Source: Synaphobranchus kaupii (Eukaryota; Chordata; Actinopteri; Anguilliformes; Synaphobranchidae). Taken from it: DNA of 64,000 bases. The position numbers and the translations under genes are program-made. The stretch lies in contig JAINUF010000032.1 in assembly GCA_029718625.1 (NCBI GenBank), forward strand, positions 186,001 through 250,000, read 5' to 3'. Below the pieces are notes generated by a model. The model saw nothing but the letters and a program-made list of their open reading frames with translations, had not been told where the DNA came from and did not search any database. Shown piece by piece: positions 9,197-21,100 of the stretch (position 1 is the first letter of the stretch; every line of letters starts with the position of its first letter).

Positions 9197-12100
9197 GTCA
9201 GTGAAGGGAGGAAGAATGTTGTGCAGTGTGGAGGCCAATGTGTGGACAGCCATGTTTCTGATTCTGGAGATGCATGAATAAATATCAATAACATGTTTTG
9301 AAATGTATTACTTAGATCAATTGCAGAGTGTAGGGTAAATATATTGTAATTTAAATAGCTAAACATTTATTACATTTTGACCTAAACAGGTTCACTCTTC
9401 ATCTTAAAAGACAAGCCTGTTAAGGTTTTGGTTTAATGAATATTGTCATTGTTATTTCATTATGTTACACATTATTTACCTGATATACATTTAATTTCAC
9501 TTTGGTTGTTTCAGTTATAGCATAAGATATCTTTTCCATCAGTTTGGCCTTCAATATATGTCCCTACAGCAATCAAGCATTCACATACACCTTTTGGTTA
9601 AAATAAAAAAATTAGCAACTGTAGAAATATATATATTCTGTCATTCTAGAAGTGAAATAAGCTGGGACTATTTAGTATAACCCCAATACCACAATGGTGT
9701 GCCCAGGTAATGGGCCACTCTTATTTTTGTTGAAATATAAAATTATTATTATATATAATTATATTATTAAATATAAATTATCGCCATTTCATACCTAGTT
9801 GCATGTTCTGTTATGTTTCTGTCATTATGTGTGACTCTTCATATTGGTCCCAACAGTTTGGATTTCCGGGAAGTGCGCTTTGCTAGAACCATGGTTTTTG
9901 CCATCGAGGAAATCAACAACAGCTCAGAGCTCCTGCCAGGTGTAACTTTGGGCTACCAGATCCATGACTCCTGCGCGTCCGTGCTAGTGGCTGTGAGGTT
10001 GGCTTTCCAGCTGGCCAATGGCATCGAGCCACTTTTCTTTCCTAACCAGTCCTGCTCAAAGTCTGCCACTGTGCATGCTGTTGTGGGCGAGTCTGGCTCT
10101 ACGCCCTCCATCGCCATATCCCGAATTATCGGACCTTTCGGCATCCCCATGGTGAGTTTCTCCTGCCCAGTCCTCCAGTGCATGTTCTGATAAATTACCT
10201 GAATTTAATACTATACTATATTTATACTTCATTTGACATATAAAGAAAATTTAGAGCCATTAACTAGGGATGCTCCGATACCGATCCGGGTATCGGCATC
10301 GGGTCCGATCCTGTGCTCATGTACTCATACTCCGATTATAAACGGTTATTCATAGAACTTTTTGGTCAGACTTTGGAACTTAGAAAATTACAATAGTCTG
10401 CCGAATTTGAGCATTCTGTAATGTAAACCATGCTAATTTCACCTAGGATATATGTCTGCAATAAACAGACAAATGGACAGTGTTGGGGTGTAGTGTAACT
10501 ACGTGTAGTGTGGTTTAATTTAATTTAGCAGCAGTTTTGTGGTAGTTCAACTAATTCAAATGTGTGTAATGGTTGTAGTTGTAGAAGTTGAATATTTTTT
10601 TGTCATATTGAGGTTTAGTTAACTACATGAACTACCAACTACTTTTGGCCCTAAAATATATATATTTTTCCAAATCCCTTTGAGAAAATACCGCCTCCTT
10701 TCTCTCTTTCCCCTCTAATCCTGACTGGTGAAAAACACTCCACTGTAGTTTCCAACAGCCAACTGCCAATTACCACACATTACTAGTTCTCCCCACTGAG
10801 CTCTATAGTGGTTCTCCCCATGTACAAAAAGGCATTGCTCACACGCGCGCCATGTCTGGGAACAACCATGGTCATACTTAGTACGAGCGAACTCAACAGA
10901 AATAAATTACTTTGCAAGCAAAAAATGCAAACCATCTCCACAGCAAAGACAACAAACACAAATCTAAGAATCTGCATAAAGGTCTGTATTACCATATGGC
11001 CAATTAAAAAAATTAAATGTTAAGTTAAAAGATAAAAGATTCTGCTCTCGCATGTAACCTGAGACGTCTATTGTTTGTACCATTGTTATTGCCTCGTTAG
11101 AAAAGATGCAAGATTTTTACAAAAGTAGTAAACAGAAAATGTTGCCTTGGCTTCAAATAGTGTAAAAATTAAGAGTTGCTCATTGCAAGGTGGAATTCAT
11201 ATTCATATTCATATCCAAAATTTAAATTAGTAGGCCTACAGCACTACAAAACTCCCAGGCACTCTCCAATGAAAAAAGGTATTATTTAGCTATATCATCA
11301 TAGAAAAGCGAAATAATGAAGCCTTTTAAAACTTTTTCACTGGACATTGAATGCCTTGGAGTTTTGCAGTGCTGTCGGTCTACTAATTGAAATTCTCTTC
11401 AATTAAAACAATTTTGCTAGCAAAAATGACTGACCCAAAATATGTTTGGTAAAACTGAACTGATTGGACCTTCCTGATTAATTTTGTTTTTTATGAAGTA
11501 TTTTGAACTACATTTCTCTTTATGGTAGTTTGGCTGTAGTTCAATGTGAAGTGAGAGTCGTTTCCCCAACACTGCAAAAGGAAAATATTTTTGAATAATG
11601 AATAACTAGATATATTTCAACAGCGCTAGTGCATTAGTGCTGAATAAACACATAAGTGTAGGTTATGGAGCTCAATAACTGACAAAAGTATTTGAATTTG
11701 AATTTAGTATATTTGAATTATATACGTGTGACATTTCATAAACTTGAATTTGTTTGTGGTGTATTTCATAAATTTGCATTTAAACGTAGATTGAAATTCA
11801 GATTTTCAAAATTCAGATCCATAAATACAAATCTCTCTGATTCAAATTTCTGAAATTCAGATTTTCAAAATTCAGATTCATGAATACAAATCTCTCTGAT
11901 TCAAATTTCTGAAATTCAGGTTTTAAAAATTCAGATCCATAAATACAAATCTCTCGGATTCAAATTTCTGAAATTCAGGTTTTAAAAATTCAGATCCATA
12001 AATACAAATCTCTCGGATTCAAATTTCTGAAATTCAGGTTTTAAAAATTCAGATCCAAAAATTCAGATTTTATGTTAACTAGGCCAAAGGTGAAGCATCC

Positions 12101-15100
12101 GGGCTTCCCAGGAAAAGTAGAAGCTTTCGGAACTGTCAAACTCACATTTAGCCAATCACAGAGCTGCTAGACTTCAGCTAGCGGCGGCAAGTGCAGCAAC
12201 GCTGTTATTCACGCCATGGTGCGGATGACGAGCCGTAACGTTAACGAGGTAAGTATATAGTTATATAGCCTACGATAGTTATATACAGGGTTGATAAACA
12301 CTCAAAGCGCTGTATTGCTACTAGTGTGATATATTTTGCGTTAGCTAATAGTGGTCGAATTGTAAAATGTTTTCCGCAGGCAGGTAGCCTACATCCAATC
12401 TTGCCGTTCCTTTTCATTTATTTCAAAAAATATATTAATGTATGTAGCCTATGGAATATGTCACGTTTAGCCAAAACAAAAATGTCAGTAATAGTATGCT
12501 TACCTGCGAAACTATGTTTTAGCCTATTTTTTCCATGAATAAACGTGGCTTTTGTTAATCCTAAAGAATTGGTGTTGTTACGGATTAAAGCGCTTTATAA
12601 TAAATTAAAAGGAACGGTAAGATCGGATGTAGCTACCTGCCTGCGGAAAACATTTTACAGTTCGACCACTGTACCTAACCATTGACAGCAAGCTAACGTA
12701 AGCCTGGTGCAGGTAGAGAACATTAGCTAATGCAAAATAGTCACACTAGTAGCAATACAGCGCTTTCAGTGTTTATCAACCCTGTATATAACTAACGTAT
12801 ATAACTATATACTTACCTGGTCCGTGTAACGTTTATCAATTTGATTTCCTGATGCACCTGAAATTGAAAAATTGAGAATTGGATTCAATATTTCAATTTT
12901 CTTTTTTTTTATCCCTGAAATAAAAGGAAAATTAACCATTCAAACTCGTTTTTCTAATTTCCTGATTTACCTTTTGTCTTATGAAAGTTGAAAATTGCAT
13001 TATTGGCGTGGGTGGGTAAACCGGGGTAGTTTCTAATATCAACAATCAATGGACGGACTCAACCATGACCGTAGGGGAGCGATAACAAAGACTTCTTTCT
13101 TATTAGTCGCTGGCTTAGCCTTTTACCTTGACGTTCAGGGTACAGGATAAGTGCCAAAAATAAGACTACTGAGAGGAGCATATCTTACTTGAAGCTGGCA
13201 AATGATTTAGCAGCTGATAAGCCGGCGGTGGTAAATGAGAAGCCCTCTATTGATTGGCAGAGGCTGGTAGCTCATGTGCCTTGCTTAGCAACCCACTGGA
13301 TTTGTATTTTGCAACTGACCTGGCTGGTCACTGGCATTCCTAGGCTGGTCACTCACGTACAAACACAATAAAAAACAAACACCAACCAACTCACAAAACA
13401 TTTGTCTAAAAATGGCAAATGTAATCACAGTAAATAAACCATAGGCTATGCGAGTAATTGTGCTGATGTCAGTCAACAGCAACACTAACAGCATCAGTGT
13501 TTAGCCCAAATTTATAGGCTACAGCAGTAGAAGAATTGGATAAATCAAACATAAATCTGAAAGCTCATCCAATGACACAATGTCTAAAAGGCTACTGCCT
13601 ACATTCTCAGCATTGAATAGTAGGATTGTTCCTGTCCAAAAGTTAAATAGTTCTGCCCCATGTTGGATTCCGACCGAGATCGCAGGGTAGCCTAAGCAGG
13701 AATTCCACCGGGCTACCTAGATATCATAAAGTTTAATGCTCGATCGGTTTTGCTTCATCATTCAAATCTTTAAACAGATTTTTAACGTGGCAATAAAACA
13801 AGTGGACTGTAATTAATCAATTAGGAGCTATGGTTTTTATTTTTAATGGGGTAAAATGACATAGGTAGGCTAAATATTTTACTTTGACAAGCCAGTTGTG
13901 GATCTCTTATCCACGGTGGCCCCCTAGTGGTAGTCGTCAACATCCCAATTACAGTTGGCCTATTCATATTTCTCTGAAATTATAAATTACAAGTTAAACC
14001 CCAAAAGTTCTGTAACCTTCATCTTGGCAAAGCCACAGACAGTAAAATGTATAAAACCCACCGTTTCTAGGCTACATCAAAAATCATGTTCCCATATAGG
14101 AACAATACTAGGCTACCTGATATTATTGAAAAGTTGTAGGCTATAACCAAACTTTCGGTTATAGTTCGCCAATGTCCAATGAAGTTGACATTTCCACAGT
14201 GACCACCTATCGCACGTGTAGCTGTAATAGCCTACATTGCTGTGGATGTAAAAACATAGCCTACCTTTTAACGTAGGCCTAATCAAAGGCTATAGAGTCT
14301 ATAGCCGACACATAATAGGCTACATATTTTTATGCCTAGGCTACATATAGGCTTATGTGACGATTCTGACAAATTTATTCTGCTGCAAATATCTGATGGT
14401 AGGCAATAGGCCTCTTCTTCAATTTGAAGTTTAAAACATGGATGTGCTGCAGTAAATCATTTTTGAGATATGACACTTGGGCTAAATAAGACAAGTAGCC
14501 TAGCAAATAGGTGAAAATTGTTTCTAGTGGGCCAAAGTTAATGAGGTTAACTGATTTCCTAAGTCCTTCGCTTGAATTGAACGACTGTTGCCTCGTGGAT
14601 AGCTGCAGACTCAAATTGCAAATGCAAGAGAGATGATAAATTAGCCTAATTCAGAAATTGTAAAAAAATAAATAAATCATCAATCCAGTGGGTTGCCGTG
14701 CTAGGTACGCGAGTGACCAGCCTAGGAATGCCAGTGACGAGCCAGGTCAGTTGCAAAATACAAATCCAGTGGGTTGCTAAGCCAGGCACATGAGCTACCA
14801 GCCTCCGCAAATCAATAGAGGGCTTCTCATTTACCACCGCCGGCTTATCAGCTTCTAGATCATTTGCCAGCTTCAAGTAAGATATGCTCCTCTCAGTAGT
14901 CTTATTTTTGGCACTTATCCTGCACCCTGAACGTCAAGGTAAAAAGCTATGCCAGAGACTAATAAGAAAGAAGTCTTTGTTATCGCTCCCCTACGGTCAT
15001 AGTTGAGTCCGTCCATTGATCGTTGATATTAGAAACTACCCCGGTTTACCCACCCACGCCAATAATGCAATTTTCAACTTTCAAAAGATAAACGGTAAAT

Positions 15101-18100
15101 CAGAAAATTAGAAAAATGAGTTTGAATGGTTAATTTTCCTTTTATTTCAAAATGAAAATTGAAATATTGAATCCAATTGTCAATTTTTCAATTTCAGATG
15201 CATCAGGAAATCAAATTGATAAACGTTACATGGACCAGGTAAGTATATAGTTATATACGTTAGTTATATACAGGGTTGATAAACACTCAAAGCGCTGTAT
15301 TGCTACTAGTGTGACTATTTTGCGTTAGCTAATGTTCTCTACCTACACCAGGCTTACGTTAGCTTGCTGTCAATGGTTAGGTACAGTGGTCGAACTGTAA
15401 AATGTTTTCCGCAGGCAGGTAGCTACATCCGATCTTACCGTTCCTTTTAATTTATTATAAAGTGCTTTAATCCATAATAACAGCAATTCTTTAGGACGAA
15501 CAAAAGCCACGTTTATTCATGGAAAAATAGGCTAAAACATTATAGTTTCAAAGGTAAGCATACTATTACTGACATTTTTGTTTTGGCTAAATGTGACATA
15601 TTACATAGGCTACATACGGCGAAATTAATATATTTTTTGAAATAAATGAAAAGGAACGGCAAGATTGGATGTAGGCTACCTGCCTGCGGAAAACATTTTA
15701 CAATTCGACCACTATTAGCTAACGCAAAATATATCACACTAGTAGCAATACAGCGCTTTGAGTGTTTATCAACCCTGTATATAACTAACGTAGGCTATAT
15801 AACTATATACTTACCTCGTTAACATTACGGCTCGTCATCTGCACCACGGCGTTAATAACAGCGTTGCTGCACTTGCCGCCGCTAGCTGAAGTCTAGCAGC
15901 TCTGTGATTGGCTAAATGTGAGTTTGACAGTTCCGAAAGCTTCTACTTTTCCTGGGAAGCCTGGATGCTTCACCTTTGGCCTAGTTAACATAAAATCTGA
16001 ATTTTTAAAACCTGAATTTCAGAAATGTGAATCCGAGAGATTTGTATTTATGGATCTGAATTTTTAAAACCTGAATTTCAGAAATTTGAATCAGAGAGAT
16101 TTGTATTTATGGATCTGAATTTTGAAAATCTGAATTTCAATCTACGTTTAAATGCAAATTTATGAAATACACCACAAAAGAATTCACGTATATAATTCAA
16201 ATATAATAAATTCAAATTCAAATACTTTTGTCAGTTATTGAGCTCCATAGTAGGTAGACAGATATATTGATTCATGAATATTCATAGTTAGACCAAAGTT
16301 ACATTCACTGTTTAAAATGTGCATCTTTCCTTTTGTGGAGCAACAGGTGAGCCACTTTGCCACCTGTGCCTGTCTTAGTGACAAACTACAGTACCCCACC
16401 TTCTCCAGGACCATCCCCAGTGACTACTTCCAGGCAGCTGCCCTGGCTAGGCTAGTCAAGCATTTTGGCTGGACGTGGATCGGGGCGGTGCGGAGTGACT
16501 CTGACTACGGGAACAACGGGATGGCCGCCTTCCTGCAGGCAGCGAGAGCAGAGGGCATCTGTGTGGAGTACTCAGAGGCTTTCTACAAGACCAACCCCCG
16601 TGAAAAGGTGCGACGCGTGGCAGAGGTCATCCGCAGGTCCACGGCCCGCGTCATTGTGGCGTTCATTTCCTCGGAAGACTTCCTGTTCTTACTGTCAGAG
16701 CTGGAAGGCAAGGCGCTGGCCCCGCTACAGTGGATTGGGAGTGAGACCTGGGTCACTGGCCGCAAAATGTTGCGGTTTCCTCTGTTAGCTGGTGCCATCG
16801 GCTTCAGCATTAGCCGCTCGGTCATTCCAGGGCTGCGGGACTTCCTGTTGGACCTGGAGCCAGAGCAGGTTTCCCGCTCACCTGTCTTCACAGAGTTCTG
16901 GGAAAGTGCTTTCAGCTGCAGCCTGGGAGGAGGTCAGAGTGCAGCGGGCCGGAAACCATGCGATGGAAAACAGAATCTGCGAGACCTGCAGAATCCTTAC
17001 ACGGACACATCCCAGCTGCGCATCTCCAACATGGTATACAAGGCTGTGTATGCTATAGCCCACGCCATGCACAGCATCATCTGCACAGATGAACCTAACA
17101 CTCCACCCTACTGCAACACAAGTATCCGAGTTGAGCCGCAGCAGGTAAACAGTCCATTACACAGTCTTTCAAGTATAATCTCATACTAATGATGCGTCGT
17201 GCATGAAGTGCACAAAGCAAAGTTCTGTCAGGAAAACGTAGCTGCAGCCGACCAATGTTCGGCTTCAGTAAACACATGTTCTCATACTCAACTAATCACA
17301 TGCACACTTCACTAATGGAGCGGCCCTTTTAAAAATGAGTCAGATCTCTCCCATACTGCTTTTGCCTGACTGCTCTTGTTTGCTTCGCTACTGCTGGTTC
17401 CAAAAGATTTGCCGCTCACCCTCCACCACCCCAGCTTCAATCTGTTGTTTGTATCTGCTTCTATGTACTGGGAGTTTTGGTATATCTCAATTCAGTAGGG
17501 GAGATGTGTTGTGCTCCCTGTTTGATAGGTAGTGCACGCTGGTGCGTGTATGAGAAGAACATAGAGCAATTCCCTTCAGCGCCAAACCAAAATAATGATA
17601 TATTCATTCACATATTGAATACGTGAGTTGTCCTGACAGAAATTACATTATGATGATAATTATTTGTATTTGGCTAATGCCCTATTCCAGGATGACTTAC
17701 AGAATACCAGTTGTTATCTGAATGGTGAATACACTCAGGTGGAATCTGAAACACCTGATAATTTTCATGCTGGTCATAAGAACCTGGAAAAGGCACATAC
17801 CAATGCTGAGACTGCGAGGTTGTGGCTATTGGGGAAAACTGAGTGGATGGTTAATATAGAGGTTGAGTGTAAGTTGTGATGGTTACTAGCAGGTGTACTA
17901 TCAGCTCTTTGACTCCCTCCCATCAGGTCACAGAGCACCTGAGAAAAGTGAACTTCTCCAGGAATGGGTACAAAGTCTCCTTCGATGCCAATGGGGATCC
18001 TGTGGCTACTTATGAGTTTGTGAACTGGCAGGTGACGAGGGATGGGCACATGGAGTTTCTGACCGTGGGCTACTATGATGCATCTGCTCCGGATGGACAG

Positions 18101-21100
18101 GTGTTCATTGTGAAGAAGAATATTACCTGGGCAGGCGGCCAGCCACAGGTAATTTCACCTTGAATTTTCATTTCATTAGACAGATATGGGGGTATGTTGG
18201 GAGTCAGCATAACGTTGGGATATTTGTCTGAAGGTCCCTGGGTCAGTGTGCAGTGAGAGCTGTCCCCCAGGCACTCGGAAGGCTGTGCAGAGAGGAAGGC
18301 CTGTCTGCTGCTATGACTGTGTGTCCTGTGCTGAGGGAGAAATCAGCAATGCTACAGGTACAGAAAAGGAGGAATAGTTCACTCTATGTAGCATATCAAG
18401 GGGTCGATTTACTAAGATCCCAAATAAGGGGTGTTATTTTGCAGGTGCAGCCAAAGTATTTGCACGTGTTATCATTTCACACTTTGCGGGTGATCAACTA
18501 AGAGCCATTATGTAAATTACTCCAGCCGCAAACAGCCGTATTTAAATGGGAGATTTTGCGTGTTTGGAATGGTTATACTGTTAGAAAATGGTGAAAAGAC
18601 TGGCAGCAATGTTGTCATTTTTATGGTATTTTTTTAAAGCACAACTGAACTTTGGTATAACTTTGGGTTGTGTAATTACCTGACCATGATATGAGTCACA
18701 ATGGTGGCAAAATATGTTTGTTAGTTGCTCTGTGGTCCTCTGGGGTGATAATCCAGAATAGGGTATTTGTCACTCTCCATTCACTTCTATAGGGCAGCTA
18801 AAATGGTCTAAAAATGACACTGTTAGCATGTATACGAACGCGAATGAAGCTGATACAAACAATAACCAGTCCTCGTACATATTGTTTTTTGTGTAATTAA
18901 AATTATTTATAAAAGTACTATTTTCTTCAATGTTGTTAGCAAGCTACCAGAAAAGACTAGCAAAATGTAAACAGGTCGGTTTGTTTACCATAGATATATA
19001 CTACCAGGAACGCTTGCTTCCGTGGAAATTTGGACCAATAAGTGGTTTATGACACATCGGCGCATTAACGCTGTTCTGGCGCAAGAATTATCTACTGGAT
19101 CTACGTTCCAAATAAAATATGAAAAAAGCAGGAAAGGGCCATATAATAATAATAAAGAAATATGTACGAAGACTAGTTATTATTTGTATTGACAGAATCC
19201 ACTTAGTTCGCGTTGGTATATGTGCTAGAAGAGTCATTTTGAGACCATTTTAGCTGCCCTATAGAAGTGAATGGAGAGCTACAAATACCCTATTCTTGAT
19301 TATCACCCCAGGGGAGCTCAGAACAACTAACAAACATATTTCCCCACCATTTGGACTCATATCATGGCCAGGTAACTACACAACCAAAAGTTCTACCAAA
19401 GTTCAGTAGTGCTTTAAGTGTAGGGTATAGGCTACTGTTACACTGAACGACCTGGCGGTTTATTACGAACTGTTTCACTGGATGTCTCTTAGATTTTGCC
19501 AGGAGTTACAGATGTTTGACAGGACTGAAATGATCATTAACTATGCTCAGCCTACTAGCACCAAGCCTATTCCATTTGATCATGGGTTTTATTTCTATAA
19601 TGTTTTGATTTGCTTGTTATTCACTGTTTGTTAAAATAGACATTGTATTGCTTATTTGATTCAAATAGTTACTCTTGTATTCTGTAACACGATTTGATTC
19701 ACGATTGAAAAATATTCTTACTGTTCATGATGTAGCCTATGTTGGCTATCAACAAATACTCTTCTAGTGCATTTTGAGCGTTAGCTAGAATGGGCCATTA
19801 ATTTAGCCCCCATTGTTATCATCGATCTATATAGAAAACTATAAACCACAAGGTGGCGTGTCCTGACATCAGGTTTTTTAGTAGCACCAAAAAAGCTGAA
19901 AGGGGGGCGACATGTAATGGTGCATCGCCCTGTCTTCGCCCATAGACTGCCAGCAAAATCCGAGCGCTGTCATGTCGTAATTAGCGTACTTTTTAACGAT
20001 GTTAGAAATAAATTATAATGATAATAGTACATTTCACTTGCGATAATGAGGACCATGTATTATATCACAATCTCTGGAAATTATTTTTTTTTAATTCAGA
20101 GGGTTGACCGGGTTGACCAGCATTCATTTATGCTGTGCGCCCAGCCTACGGATGTCGGGAAGCACAATAAAGACAACAGCCTCCTCTTGGCTCCAGTCAG
20201 CCGGAGGAGGAAAACTTTTTTTGTTGTTGGTACAACCAAAGCCCATAGAGAAAGACTATACAATCTCTGGTACAACTAAGACTTGATATTCAATAAGATA
20301 CCTAAGTCCTGCTGTGTCAGAAAGCGTCTTTAATGTTTTTAATTAGTTTAGATAGGTAACGTTAGCTACAAGCTAGCTAGAGGATGAGATAGCTAACTCT
20401 TAGCTAACTAGCTAGCTATTGCTATCAACAAACTACCAGCTATCTATATAGTTCGGTGATTCCTGTCCTAGTTTCCAGCATAGGTTAGTTTTTACTTTAT
20501 TTTAAATGAACAATGTCTTTGACAGCTGCAGAGATATATAGTTCGGTGGGAAGCACATACAACACAACAGTCTTGGCTCCGGTCAGCCAGGATTAAACTA
20601 TTTTCAGAAACATGTACGTATTGGTGGTAGGCTACAACTCAGACTGGATGGTCAATAACATACATAACATCAAGTCCTGCAAAGTAGGATTACTTAGTTA
20701 GCTGGATAGCTAACTGTACATACTAAAACCGGGAACAGCTCTTTTTACTTCAGTCCGTATTCCAGAATTGGGATGTTTTTTTCTCGGTGCAGTAGTGGTA
20801 TCCAGTTAAGAAATCCTGCTTAGGTATACCCCCTGCTGTGTCAGAAAGCGTCTTTAATGTCTTTAAATCGTTTCAATAGGTAGCCTAACATTAGCTACAA
20901 GCTAGCTAGATAAAATAGCTAGCTAACTAAGTTATCTGCAAATAATCGTCGGTCGGGGACATTTAAGGGGATAAACCAAGGAGATTATGTGTAAATTACA
21001 CTGCAATCAACCGATTTAACGTTAACTACAGTTGAAGAGATGATAATTTGTGGTAACGTTAGCTAACGTTACAGTTTTGGGGAGTAGATTTCAGGTGCTT

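Larger units (their letters stand above)
11666..16247. mobile_element. 4.6-kb nested fold-back (long inverted repeat) element, only in copy B
   Basis: The left arm (11666-13360) and right arm (about 14706-16247) are reverse complements around a roughly 1.35-kb spacer. The ends are TGGAGCTCAATAACTG and CAGTTATTGAGCTCCA, flanked by TA on both sides. Copies C (about 30975) and D (about 56193) read gggtatgtaggtagacag, an approximate empty site. Each arm holds a second inverted repeat (12246-12820 and 15236-15818). Open frames inside are mirrored and short, so no transposase is supported. The TA flank hints at Tc1/mariner-type mobilisation; the class is uncertain. Confidence 0.75.
10152..16346 (+). 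other. Copy B intron 2
   Basis: It is 6.2 kb and non-coding. Around 10264-10370 a segment beginning gggatgctccgataccgatc looks like the end of another DNA transposon and is present in C and D. It is followed by a hAT element (10478-11574) and a fold-back element (11666-16247). The last roughly 100 bp match copies C and D. Confidence 0.8.

Noticed and set aside
11793..12065. CRISPR-like array
   Set aside because: Units are contiguous without unique spacers; it is a eukaryotic minisatellite within a transposon arm.
12246..12820. Splice-site-like gaggtaagtata in the fold-back arms as part of a cryptic exon
   Set aside because: No open frame ends there, and the motif is explained by the inverted repeat.
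13189..13371. Frame mirrored at 14646-14876 in the fold-back arms
   Set aside because: The two frames are the same inverted-repeat sequence; neither extends through the arm, and no known domain is seen.
16465..16788. Alternative-frame open reading in exon 3 (also 56409-57002)
   Set aside because: It overlaps the receptor exon in another frame and has biased Arg/Ser composition typical of frame shadows.
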